26,608 nucleotides of DNA from a virus, in the IMG/VR virus record IMGVR_UViG_3300037520_001333, positions 1-26,608 of that record, one strand, 5' to 3'. A program made the translations under genes and the position numbers. Below, piece after piece: positions 7,225 to 14,808 of this stretch (position 1 is its first letter; every line of letters begins with the position of its first letter). The notes under the pieces are model-generated. The model did no database searches, had not been told where the DNA came from, and saw only the letters and a program-made list of their open reading frames with translations.

Positions 7225-8131
7225 GACCGTAATCCTTCAGATACTGAGCAACGTATTGCTCGGGGGTAAGGCCGAATCTCTTGGCTAGCGAAACCTGAGA
7301 CGGCGTGAGACGCACTGTGCGGTTGGTCTTGGTGCTACGAGTAGCGGGAGCGACCACCGATGCCACCTTAGCCGTCGCGTCAATTTCCGGCTCAGGTTTC
7401 TGGAAGTACTCGGGGAAACGGCGCTGAACGCGCTGCGTGATTTCCTCGTAGTACTTATCACCACGCGGGTCGAGCTTATGCTCTCGGATCAGCATATCGC
7501 TGACAGCATAGGCGTAACCCGTCATCTCCTTCTCAAGCTCGTTCTGCCCCTCGAACCAGGAATTACGCCCGGCCCACTCGACGGCCTTTGCATCCGGCTG
7601 AGGACGAACTTGGGGAATCTCATACTGCGGCTCGGGCAGAGCAACCGGCTTGTAGTTCGCATACCGATCATGCTCATTCACGAAACGCTGAAGCTGCTCC
7701 TGATAGTCCAGGAACTTGTCGGTCTCGCCAGCCTCGAACGCTTCCTTCATCAGCCTCTTGGTGGCGCTGATGTCAGACTCGGCACGAGCCTTGGCTTGAT
7801 CGGCAGCAAACTTCTCCGTGTTACCGGCGAGTTCGCGGTACTTCTTGTTCTCTTCAGCAAGGCGCTGGGCAAGCTGAATTGCCTCGTCGCGTTCCTTGGC
7901 GGCAAGCTCCTTGGCTCGCCGCTCGGCGTTGCTCTTGAAGGAAAGCTCCTTCAGGCGCTGCTTCCAAGACTCACGGTAGTTGGCGATCTCGTCGTCTTTT
8001 ACCGTGATGTCGTCGTCGTTATCGGTGACCTCCGGGGCAATCGCTTTGCCGCGATCCTCGTCCGGGGTGTCATCCACAATTTCGACGGTGAAGTCCTCGT
8101 CGGACTCTTCAGCCTTCCGGGTCGCGCTCAT
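7217..8131 (-). CDS. Scaffolding protein
   Basis: 304 residues. An acidic N-terminus (residues about 5-50, many Asp/Glu) is followed by a long Lys/Glu/Ala coiled coil (about 60-130), Pro/Gln-rich linkers, and a small C-terminal helical domain (TPSQVSLAKRFGLTPEQYVAQ) of the kind that binds coat protein. Location between portal and capsid genes and the charge pattern fit an internal assembly scaffold that leaves before or during DNA packaging. The ATG overlaps the GroES-like gene by ATGA. Confidence 0.82.
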   Translation of the reverse strand: MSATRKAEESDEDFTVEIVDDTPDEDRGKAIAPEVTDNDDDITVKDDEIANYRESWKQRLKELSFKSNAERRAKELAAKERDEAIQLAQRLAEENKKYRELAGNTEKFAADQAKARAESDISATKRLMKEAFEAGETDKFLDYQEQLQRFVNEHDRYANYKPVALPEPQYEIPQVRPQPDAKAVEWAGRNSWFEGQNELEKEMTGYAYAVSDMLIREHKLDPRGDKYYEEITQRVQRRFPEYFQKPEPEIDATAKVASVVAPATRSTKTNRTVRLTPSQVSLAKRFGLTPEQYVAQYLKDYGHG

Positions 8132-8508
8132 GCCCGTGCAATCCCACGCGGGTCTTCAACAACACCCTCGACAGTATCATCATTGATGATCCGGAACTCC
8201 CGGCCATGAATCTTGATACGGGTGCCGCTGTAAGCACGGAACAAAACCCAATCCCCTTCCTTGCACCAAGCGCCATCCGGGAACTTGGCAGGGTCTTTAT
8301 AGGCGAGTGACCCCATCTTTAGGACGAAGCCAACAACAGTTGCAAGAGATTCCTTTTCCCGCACCTGTTCCGGCAAGTAGATGCCAGAGTCCGTCTTTTC
8401 CTCAAGCTCAGGAAGAGCAATCAGAAGCTTGAAGCCAGCCGGTTGAGGAAGCTGAGTTGCCCCTCGAACAGCATCTCCGTCCGGCATCTTGATATCAACG
8501 TTAAGCAT
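8128..8508 (-). CDS. Phage-encoded GroES-like co-chaperonin
   Basis: 126 residues. The Cpn10 pattern is clear: PAGFKLLIALPELEEKTDSG, then IYLPEQVREKESLATVVGFV, and a C-terminal strand set (GDWVLFRAYSGTRIKIHG, then FRIINDDTVEGVVE). The IYLP segment lies where the GroES mobile loop, which binds GroEL, begins. It carries an extra DPAKFPDGAWCKEG insertion as in other phage co-chaperonins. Adjacent scaffold and capsid genes suggest it retunes host GroEL for coat protein folding, as T4 gp31 does. RBS AAAGGA lies seven bases before the ATG. Confidence 0.88.
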   Translation of the reverse strand: MLNVDIKMPDGDAVRGATQLPQPAGFKLLIALPELEEKTDSGIYLPEQVREKESLATVVGFVLKMGSLAYKDPAKFPDGAWCKEGDWVLFRAYSGTRIKIHGREFRIINDDTVEGVVEDPRGIARA

Positions 8509-8566
8509 GGTAGTCCTTTGAGCGCACTGTTAGGGTCGTGCGATACCCTGCACCCACAATGGGCGA

Positions 8567-8767
8567 TTAGTCCTGCCGACTGAGGCGTTCCTCTAGGTCA
8601 AGCAGTTCTCTTTCGGCTTTCGCCAAACCCTCAATAACACCAACCTGATGCCGATAATCGGCCCAGTCAACCACACCGCCAGTAGCAATGTGGTCTGCGT
8701 GGATGTTCATCATCTCCCGGAATTTCTGACGAAGAAACTCCAGGACGTTTTCCTCGGAAGCTGGCAT
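8567..8767 (-). CDS. Short helical protein coupled to portal gene
   Basis: 66 residues from ATG 8767, overlapping the portal TGA (TGATG; a GTG three bases upstream is also possible). Two amphipathic helices: residues 4-22 and 38-62 (EGLAKAERELLDLEERLSRQ). Similar short ORFs follow portal genes in related podovirus-like genomes. Function is unknown; an assembly role is inferred from context. Confidence 0.7.
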   Translation of the reverse strand: MPASEENVLEFLRQKFREMMNIHADHIATGGVVDWADYRHQVGVIEGLAKAERELLDLEERLSRQD

Positions 8768-11202
8768 CACTTGCCCTTCATCAGATCAGCGCCAAGACGC
8801 ATGGCGTCGAGCTTGATCTTTGCGTTGTCGTAGTCGCCACGCTGGTCATTGGACTGCTTCTGGGACATTGCCTTGATCCCGGCATTGACCCCAGCAATCC
8901 GCTCCTGAGAGGCGATCCGCTCAAGTTCAATCTGCTGCTGACGCTGACGCGCCATCTGGTCGGCGCGATCCTTGAGCGTCTTCCTCTGGATTTCAGCCGC
9001 CTTGTTCTGGGCGTCCTGCATCTGAGCCTGGACAACAGGGTCCTGCATCTTCTGCTGGATTTCCTGCATCTGGGCTTCGGCTTGGTCCTTCTGGAGAAGC
9101 TTGCCAGCCGCGTCTGCAATCAGCTTGGAGAGGGCAACCTCAATGTCTTCGGGCAGATGTTCGTCAGGCGGCGGCAGTTCGACGCCAAGCTGATCCTCGA
9201 TCTCACGGCGATACTGGAATCCAATATGCTCTGCGATGTGAGCCATCGCCGCTGCCTGGATTGCAGACGCCTGGGGCGACTGCCCCACAAGCTGAAGAAT
9301 CTTCGGGTCCTGCATCGCGGCCATGTGGACCTTAATGTGGGCTTCGTGATCTTGGTACAGAAACGCCTTCACGGGCTTACCAGACAGGATCGCCATGTTC
9401 TCAGAGACAGGGTCCATCGGCTTCTTCTCATCCGTGCTAGGGATGATCTTACCGGGGTCCTGAATGCCAAGGACAGTCAGCATCTGTCGATGAAGCTCGG
9501 GCAGATCGTACATCTGTGGGGCCTGAGCGGCCAACTGAAGCGCCGCCTGATACTGAACCACTCGCTGCGACAGAGAGGCAGCATTCGGGTCGGTGACGGG
9601 GATGACATCAATTCTGCCATCATAATCATCGGTGCGAGTCGCACCCATGTCCGTCTCGTATTCGTAGTTACCCTTCATGTGGACGCGGATGATATCCACC
9701 AGAAGATCAAGCTCGTGCTTCATCGAGGCATGAAGACGCGCCTGCACGGCAGACATCACCTTCATCGCTCGCTCCATCAGAGCCAGCGTCGTTCCAACGG
9801 GGGCGCTCTGGTTGGCGTCACCAATCTGAAGATCAGCAATCGACGCAAAGCGACGGCCTTCCTCAACCAGCGTACCCAGGAGGCCAGCGAGAACCTGAGA
9901 CGGCTCCTTGTAGGGCAGGAAGGTGATGTTGTCCTTAATGGCTCCGGACGAGATATCCACGTCCCGGAACTCGCCCGGCATCAGGGGCGTGCTGTCGCCT
10001 TTGATCCGAAGGCCGCGAGACTTCAGGCCAGCAGGAAGGTTGGCCAGCGTGCCCGCATCCACAAGCTGACGCAGGATCGACGTAGCAGACTTGGCAATGC
10101 CGCCGACGAGATGAATCAGACCGAACGGGTAGAAGCCGAAACCAGGGATATACCCATACTGGACGAAGTGCTGACGCTTCAGCTTCAGTTCGTCGTCCTG
10201 CTTCCAGTTCCGGTAGATCGACAGGATCACGCCCGTCGAACGCTCGACCGTCACGACATAGGGAAGAGCGATGCCGGTCGGCTCGCCATCCTTGCCCACG
10301 TCCTCGTAGCCAGGAAGATCGAGATCGATGTGCATCTCCAGCAGCATGTGCCGGTCATCGGTATCGATCTGCTCTTCACCAGCCAGCTTGTCCTTGGTGC
10401 GTTGAATCTCGTTCCTGTCAGGAACGGGCTGAGAGAGATCAACGTCCCGATAGAAGCCCATGACCTGAAGCTTCCGAATCTCGTTCGGGTGCTTCCGCAT
10501 GATATGCGTATAGCGATTGGCGGTCTGGAGATCGGATGCCCCATAAGGGGCAACAAAGTCCTCAGCCGGGACATAGATCGACGCCGGGCGACCCAGTGTC
10601 GGGTCGAAGTACACCTTCTTGAATGCTGCCCCAGCCAACGGAAGAGCGAACAGCATCCGCTCATGCTCGTTCCTGTACTCGGACATCTTCTCGGTCAGGA
10701 TGTAGTTCAGGTCATTCTTGACCCGCAGAGCCTGCCGCTCGCGCTCAGGAGTAATCCTGCCCACAATCTTGGTCTTCACGGGACCCCCAGCAGGGAAGGT
10801 CTCCATGATAGCCTGCGACTGGAAGCGAACTGCTGCCTCAGAGAGAATGGGATGGAAGACGCCGCACGCGCCCGGCCAGGGGCTAGAGCGGTCCTCGATC
10901 TTCAGTCCGAGGAGGTCGAGGCCCTTCTTGTATGTGTCTTCCCAATCTTCCCTGGAGCGGCTGTCAGATTCAAAATCATCCAGGAGTTCATGGCCCAGAG
11001 CGCCAAGGTCGCTCGGGTCCATGTGTTCAGCCAGATTGTCATGGAACCCCGGCATCATCTCTTGGGAAAGCTCAGGCCCAAGAATGACCAGAGCGCCACC
11101 GTCTTCCGTCTCAATCGAGACAGCATCCGGATTCAGAATCTCAACCTCAAGGCCGCTGTCGGAGGGATTACCCAGCGGGTTCATCGCTTTATCAACAGCC
11201 AC
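8767..11202 (-). CDS. Portal protein (P22-type, large)
   Basis: 811 residues from GTG 11202, seven bases after GAGGGG; a TTG two codons upstream is too close to that site. Typical features are the SPWPGACGVFHPILSEAAVRF segment in the N-terminal third, LPLAGAAFKKVYFDP, a central crown/stem region (PSQVLAGLLGTLVEEGRRFASIADLQ), and a long Gln-rich helical C-terminus (about 660-790), expected to form the barrel that projects into the capsid. It forms the dodecameric DNA entry ring and docks TerL. It starts 11 bases after the terL stop. Confidence 0.9.
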   Translation of the reverse strand: MAVDKAMNPLGNPSDSGLEVEILNPDAVSIETEDGGALVILGPELSQEMMPGFHDNLAEHMDPSDLGALGHELLDDFESDSRSREDWEDTYKKGLDLLGLKIEDRSSPWPGACGVFHPILSEAAVRFQSQAIMETFPAGGPVKTKIVGRITPERERQALRVKNDLNYILTEKMSEYRNEHERMLFALPLAGAAFKKVYFDPTLGRPASIYVPAEDFVAPYGASDLQTANRYTHIMRKHPNEIRKLQVMGFYRDVDLSQPVPDRNEIQRTKDKLAGEEQIDTDDRHMLLEMHIDLDLPGYEDVGKDGEPTGIALPYVVTVERSTGVILSIYRNWKQDDELKLKRQHFVQYGYIPGFGFYPFGLIHLVGGIAKSATSILRQLVDAGTLANLPAGLKSRGLRIKGDSTPLMPGEFRDVDISSGAIKDNITFLPYKEPSQVLAGLLGTLVEEGRRFASIADLQIGDANQSAPVGTTLALMERAMKVMSAVQARLHASMKHELDLLVDIIRVHMKGNYEYETDMGATRTDDYDGRIDVIPVTDPNAASLSQRVVQYQAALQLAAQAPQMYDLPELHRQMLTVLGIQDPGKIIPSTDEKKPMDPVSENMAILSGKPVKAFLYQDHEAHIKVHMAAMQDPKILQLVGQSPQASAIQAAAMAHIAEHIGFQYRREIEDQLGVELPPPDEHLPEDIEVALSKLIADAAGKLLQKDQAEAQMQEIQQKMQDPVVQAQMQDAQNKAAEIQRKTLKDRADQMARQRQQQIELERIASQERIAGVNAGIKAMSQKQSNDQRGDYDNAKIKLDAMRLGADLMKGK

Positions 11203-11213
11203 GGCCAATCCCC

Positions 11214-12722
11214 TCAGTAATAATCTGCACGACGCGGAAGCTCAGGCTCATCATCATAGTCAGACGGCAGTCGGACGAAACCACCCTGCCTGTATCTCAT
11301 GAGAGCCATAATCACCGCGTCAACATAGTCATCGTGAGCCCCATTCGGGAAAGAGGCGCATTCCTCAATAACCTCATCGGCCCATCGCGTCTCGGGCGCC
11401 CACACTATACCAGAGGCAAACATATCGCTAACGCTATTTGCCCGCATGATCTTGTCGCCGGAAGCTCGCGTCGGGGTAAACTCCGACACAGGAATCCCAA
11501 TCTGACGAAGCTCATGGATCAGAGGCAAGCCCGAAGCCTTGCCTTCGACCAGCATCGTATCCGGCTGCCACTCCTTATAGACCTCCAGAGCCCGCTGCTT
11601 CAGGTCCGGGAACTCCAGACGATCCTTAAAGGCGTCGAGGAGAATAATATTCTGCCCCTCGACTCCAGAATCATTCACCTTGTTAAACACGCCCCAGACA
11701 GTGAAGGCGCTGTAGTCCGAGCGATTGTTCTTGGTGAAGGCGGTGTCGGCAGATATGATGATGTATTCGCACTCGGGCGGGCGGCCCCGATCCCAACGCT
11801 TCCACCACTCTCTCTTGAGAATGGCTCCCTCAGCATTGGTCGGCTGCTGCTGATACTGAGCATTCCACTTGTGGGCGGGCAGTTCTGACTTCAGCGCCTG
11901 AAGCGCCTCGATCTTCCAGAACTGGGGCCACAGAGAGTTTCCCGATGGCAGAATGGCGGGAAGCTCAATGACCTCCCACTCAGACTCCCCATCTCCCCGA
12001 TCCATTGATGTCTGAATCAGACGGCCTGTCAGGTCTCGCTTGCCCCATCGAGTCATAACAATCACGATGCGGGCATCCGGCTGAAGGCGCTGCCGAGGAC
12101 CGGACGTGTACCAGTCGAACGCCTTGTCGTAGATCGCAGGATCATGAGCGGCCAGAATGGCCTCTTGCTCCGTGTGCGGGTCATCAATGATGAAGAGGTC
12201 CGCACCCTTACCGGCAATCGCACCACCAACACCCACGGCAAAGTACTCGCCGCCCTTGTTGGTCGCCCAGCGACCGGATGCCTTGGAGTCAGACTGAAGC
12301 TCTACGTCTGGAAAGATTTTCTGGAAGTCTTCAGTGTCCAGAAGGTTCCGGACCTTCCGACCAAAGTTCACTGCCAACTCAGCCGTGTGGGTGGCCTGGA
12401 TGATCTTCTTGTCCGGGAAGTTCCCCATGAACCAAGCAGGCAGGAGGAAAGACGCAAACTCCGACTTCGTGTGTCGGGGCGGCATGTTGATGATGAGCCG
12501 CTTGCAGTCTCCGAAGAGAACCTTCTCGAAGGCTTCTGCCATGATCTTGTGGTGGGCGCCGTCGATAAAGCCCGGCCACATCTGTCGGACGAACGCCAGA
12601 AACTTCTTCCTGGAAGCCTCCCGGCCCTTGGCCAGTTCCAATTTCTCCACAAGCCTTAGCAGTTCTACCTGCTCAGACTCGGGAAGCTCTTTGATCTTGG
12701 GCAGAATGTCTTCGAGGTTCAC
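11214..12722 (-). CDS. terL: Terminase large subunit
   Basis: 502 residues. ATPase domain: a degenerate Walker A (PPRHTKS, residues 81-87), Walker B LFIIDD (176-181), coupling motif MTRW (223-226). Nuclease domain: SADTAF with D326, LVEGKASG, and the C-terminal AHDDYVDAV with acidic metal ligands. This is the packaging motor and headful or site-specific nuclease. Start is a GTG at 12722 whose upstream sequence is an intrinsic terminator (12724-12749) instead of a clean ribosome site; the N-terminal sequence still looks family-like, so I keep it. Later GTG/TTG codons near 12650 and 12641 are alternatives. Confidence 0.93.
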   Translation of the reverse strand: MNLEDILPKIKELPESEQVELLRLVEKLELAKGREASRKKFLAFVRQMWPGFIDGAHHKIMAEAFEKVLFGDCKRLIINMPPRHTKSEFASFLLPAWFMGNFPDKKIIQATHTAELAVNFGRKVRNLLDTEDFQKIFPDVELQSDSKASGRWATNKGGEYFAVGVGGAIAGKGADLFIIDDPHTEQEAILAAHDPAIYDKAFDWYTSGPRQRLQPDARIVIVMTRWGKRDLTGRLIQTSMDRGDGESEWEVIELPAILPSGNSLWPQFWKIEALQALKSELPAHKWNAQYQQQPTNAEGAILKREWWKRWDRGRPPECEYIIISADTAFTKNNRSDYSAFTVWGVFNKVNDSGVEGQNIILLDAFKDRLEFPDLKQRALEVYKEWQPDTMLVEGKASGLPLIHELRQIGIPVSEFTPTRASGDKIMRANSVSDMFASGIVWAPETRWADEVIEECASFPNGAHDDYVDAVIMALMRYRQGGFVRLPSDYDDEPELPRRADYY

Positions 12723-12723
12723 G

Positions 12724-12749
12724 AAAAAAGGCCCCCATTGCTGGGGGCC
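12724..12749 (-). terminator. Intrinsic terminator/attenuator abutting terL start
   Basis: Minus-strand RNA: a 7-8-bp stem of GGCCCCC (12749-12743) with GGGGGCC (12736-12730) followed by six U (12729-12724). The terL GTG starts one base after the U tract. Transcripts from the LexA-like gene or from the putative promoter at 12801-12829 must read through it to express terL, and the stem also hides the only G-rich ribosome-site candidate. Confidence 0.85.
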
Positions 12750-12800
12750 AAGTCACACTCACGGAGAGACTGAACCGTCAGACGACGGAGGTCCGAGCCC

Positions 12801-12829
12801 ATTCCATCAAATACTGCCCCAAGGGTCAA
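12801..12829 (-). promoter_or_regulatory. Putative terL promoter
   Basis: Minus strand: TTGACC at 12829-12824, a 17-base spacer, TGGAAT at 12806-12801 (five and four of six consensus matches). It begins just after the stop of the LexA-like gene and would give a leader of about 70 bases that contains the terminator at 12724-12749. Confidence 0.5.
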
Positions 12830-12837
12830 GGAAATCA

Positions 12838-13086
12838 TCAAGCGGCCTTCTCAATGACAGCGAGCGAACGCGCTCGCCTTGGCAGAAGTTCCAGATGGCC
12901 GCGCTCAACGAGCGCATCAATCATCCGCTTCACACCAGACTTGGACGCAATGCCAACTGACTCACCAATCTCCTGATAGGATGGTGAGTAACCCTTCTCA
13001 GCACAATACTTTTTCACAAACTCCAGCACCAAATGCTGCTTCATGGTCACGCCAAGTTTGCCCGAAGGGTATTTCCTGCCCGACAT
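12838..13086 (-). CDS. LexA-type winged-helix DNA-binding protein
   Basis: 82 residues from ATG 13086 (start of MSGRKYPSGKLGVT), with AAGGG eight bases upstream. The pattern KGYSPSYQEIGESVGIASKS, then MIDALVERGHLELLPRRARS is that of the LexA N-terminal winged helix: a recognition helix at about 43-60 and a wing at 64-76. The autoprotease domain is absent, so it cannot self-cleave like LexA. It is the likely regulator of late genes, perhaps of the adjacent terL promoter. An ATG at 13044 is an alternative start. Confidence 0.82.
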   Translation of the reverse strand: MSGRKYPSGKLGVTMKQHLVLEFVKKYCAEKGYSPSYQEIGESVGIASKSGVKRMIDALVERGHLELLPRRARSLAVIEKAA

Positions 13087-13087
13087 C

Positions 13088-13297
13088 CTACTTACCCTTT
13101 GCCTTGATAAGCAAACCCATATGTCCATCGGCCAAACGCTTCTGAGACATCAGAATGTGCCCATCCCGATGAAGACCCCTGGCGTCAGGCACGCTCACAA
13201 CAGCATCCGGGATAGAGACCCAGCGAGAAAAGCCAGCGCCATGAACCCCAGAGTACTGAGACTCGGCAATCAACGTCCACGTCTCCGGTATCTTCAT
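13088..13297 (-). CDS. Unknown small protein upstream of LexA-like regulator
   Basis: 69 residues from ATG 13297, preceded by GGGGA and by the stop of a 28-codon ORF (TAGGATG). It contains SVPDARGLHRDGHILMSQKR and a basic C-terminus (LLIKAKGK). No recognised domain. The stop lies one base before the next start, so the two genes are probably co-translated. A longer frame to 13354 would overlap the small ORF upstream. Confidence 0.6.
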   Translation of the reverse strand: MKIPETWTLIAESQYSGVHGAGFSRWVSIPDAVVSVPDARGLHRDGHILMSQKRLADGHMGLLIKAKGK

Positions 13298-13298
13298 C

Positions 13299-13385
13299 CT
13301 AGGCTTCCCCAAACCTTCGGAACAAAGCATATCCAAAGCCGTGACTAAGCGCAATTCTGCCCCAGAACCAAGGAGCGAGCGCCAT
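13299..13385 (-). CDS. Possible 28-residue leader ORF
   Basis: ATG at 13385, product MALAPWFWGRIALSHGFGYA plus eight residues, ending in TAG one base before the next gene's ATG. Hydrophobic and aromatic N-terminal part. The junction TAGGATG matches that before the LexA-like gene, which supports translation, but the ribosome site (TAAG) is weak. Confidence 0.4.
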   Translation of the reverse strand: MALAPWFWGRIALSHGFGYALFRRFGEA

Positions 13386-13758
13386 CTTAGGTAGAATGAG
13401 GGAGCCAGAAATGGGTCAAAACCCCGGCAAAAGCCAACCAGAGGGGGAAATCAGCCGTTTTTGCGATATCCCCGGCCTGGGTATGGGACCCAAAAAGGGA
13501 AGGGGGTGGGTCTCTGGGGAGAGAATGGCTGAGGAGGGGTGGGGAAATGAAGGGGGAGGAGGCTATCAAAGGTTATGGGATCGTTGGAGTGGAATAGTAT
13601 GTATAGGCGGGCGGGTACGCGATGCTCGAACGGGGGTGTGCCCGGTGGGTGGGGTCAGCAGGACCGGCCTTTCATCACCGCCCGGCCTGCCAAGCCCCTG
13701 TTTTTCCCCGTTTTAGACCGCAACCTCCACCTCGCGCGATCTATCTAGACCGGCAGCC
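13386..13758. other. Non-coding gap with G-rich tract
   Basis: 373 bases between the small terminase stop and the 28-codon ORF. An open plus-strand frame here is low-complexity Gly/Arg/Pro and has no codon-like pattern. From 13502 to 13560 the plus strand is almost pure purine with G runs of 3-5 (13502-13506, 13508-13510, 13516-13519, 13536-13539, 13541-13544, 13552-13556), able to form a G-quadruplex on the plus strand. An imperfect CAGG-CCGG inverted repeat lies near 13660-13700. No convincing promoter was found. Confidence 0.6.
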
Positions 13759-14316
13759 TCAGCCCGCCTTTGCCAGCATGGCCCTAAGCTTGGCCTCTAG
13801 CGTGGCGGCTAGGTCAGCCGGTGCAGCCTCTGCCGGTTCAGTGGCAACCCGTTCACGGAAGGCGCCGACAACATCCAGCTTGCCCAGTAGCTCAAGGGCG
13901 CGAACCCTGGCGGCGGGCGGGCTATCGGGATCGGTTGACTCAGCGTGCAAGCGTTCGATGACGTGTTGCCTGATCCGGGCGGCATCAAGCGATGTTTTCG
14001 CCTGCCTTTCCATAACTAGCTGGTTAACCCTTGCGGCGATCACGGGGTTTGCCATGAGGCGGCAAGCCTCGGCATGGACAGTGGCCGGTGCCATGTTGGC
14101 GGCGTCATATGCGGCCCGGTAGGACACTGCGAGGGTTTCGCCACGGGACCCGACGCCTTGTGCAAAAGCCTCTTGCTTGGCGGTCAATCCGTTTGCGTCT
14201 TTGCCTTGCCCATTGGCCAGGGGGACGACAACCCTATCGGGGGATGCTGCCACAACACGAAGGGCAGGGGGTTTGCGCTTACGCTTCGTCTTCTCTCCCC
14301 TAGGCTTATCGGACAC
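13759..14316 (-). CDS. terS: Terminase small subunit (Terminase_2 family)
   Basis: 185 residues from GTG 14316, with a GAGGTG Shine-Dalgarno five bases upstream; the GTG at 14322 lies inside that site. A basic N-terminal tail (EKTKRKRKPP) precedes the Terminase_2 helix-turn-helix region: LTAKQEAFAQGVGSRG, then SYRAAYDAANMAPATVHAEA and RLMANPVIAARV (residues about 45-105). The C-terminal half has an oligomerisation helix and an Ala-rich tail. It would bind the packaging site on phage DNA and hand it to TerL. It lies about 1 kb from terL, with other genes between. Confidence 0.88.
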   Translation of the reverse strand: MSDKPRGEKTKRKRKPPALRVVAASPDRVVVPLANGQGKDANGLTAKQEAFAQGVGSRGETLAVSYRAAYDAANMAPATVHAEACRLMANPVIAARVNQLVMERQAKTSLDAARIRQHVIERLHAESTDPDSPPAARVRALELLGKLDVVGAFRERVATEPAEAAPADLAATLEAKLRAMLAKAG

Positions 14317-14463
14317 GGCCACCTCAAGGCGGCTTGCGCCGCTTGCTTCAGGAACAAACCGGGAACGCTCTCAGCTCCCCGATCTTGCCGCCCTATGCGG
14401 CCCGGCCATCCTACCAGCACGCCGGGGCAGCACACAACAAAACGATGGCGCAACCATAGGTCT

Positions 14464-14513
14464 AACCCATTGAGACATCGCACAACGCATTGATGTGGAT
14501 CGTAACCCGTTGA
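14464..14513. repeat. Three phased direct repeats, iteron- or operator-like
   Basis: AACCCATTGA (14464-14473), AACGCATTGA (14484-14493) and AACCCGTTGA (14504-14513) start exactly 20 bases apart, about two helical turns, so they face the same side of DNA. The first and third are each followed by an ATCGCAC motif. Adjacent AT-rich DNA and divergent genes suggest a binding array for a regulator or a replication initiator. Confidence 0.7.
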
Positions 14514-14557
14514 AATCGCACCATGAAAAAAAATATCAGACAGGCGTCTTTTTTGTG

Positions 14558-14586
14558 TTGACCCGTCCGAAGCGCACCTTTAGAAG
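14558..14586 (+). promoter_or_regulatory. Putative rightward promoter for early genes
   Basis: TTGACC at 14558-14563, a 17-base spacer, TAGAAG at 14581-14586. The -35 matches five and the -10 four consensus bases, and a T-run lies just upstream. It would start a transcript about 430 bases before the first gene at 15025. Confidence 0.55.
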
Positions 14587-14630
14587 CATCTCCAGGCACG
14601 GACCACCTCACGGAGGACCCCGGCGCCACC

Positions 14631-14698
14631 GCTCTCTGAAACAGTGAATAAGGGCACAAGCATGATGGGCGGCTAGCAACCGCCCCCATGCAGAGAGC
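14631..14698 (+). ncRNA. Leader hairpin
   Basis: GCTCTCTG (14631-14638) pairs with CAGAGAGC (14691-14698) and encloses a second stem: GCATG (14660-14664) with CATGC (14687-14691) and GGGCGG (14667-14672) with CCGCCC (14680-14685). The two stems compete for one base. This is a strong multi-stem structure in the 5' leader of the early transcript; no known RNA family recognised. Confidence 0.5.
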
Positions 14699-14808
14699 CA
14701 CCACCGGATAGCGCAATCGGTCAGCAGCAGCGCGATAATCTACACGGGCAGGGCGTTCCTGTCCCGGAGTAGGGACCCGAGTAAACATGACAACTCAGCC
14801 TAGGGGGC

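Noticed and set aside
9082-11220. Plus-strand open frame of 712 codons
   Set aside because: Mirror frame of the portal gene, caused by GC-rich codon bias; no recognisable protein features and no ribosome site.
13391-13419. Leftward promoter with TTGACC before the 28-codon ORF
   Set aside because: The -35 resembles the other phage promoters, but the best -10 (TTCTAC) matches only two consensus bases.
13396-13716. Plus-strand 106-codon frame in the terS-side gap
   Set aside because: Gly/Arg/Pro low-complexity translation of a purine tract, wrong strand relative to neighbours, no ribosome site.
14700-14790. tRNA-like segment (TAGCGCAATCGGTCA)
   Set aside because: A D-arm-like stretch is present but no T-arm consensus, anticodon stem or acceptor pairing could be drawn.
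14750-14790. Glutamine-riboswitch-like CGTTCCTGTC and GGAGTAGG
   Set aside because: The closing GGAACG arm and the remainder of the aptamer are missing.
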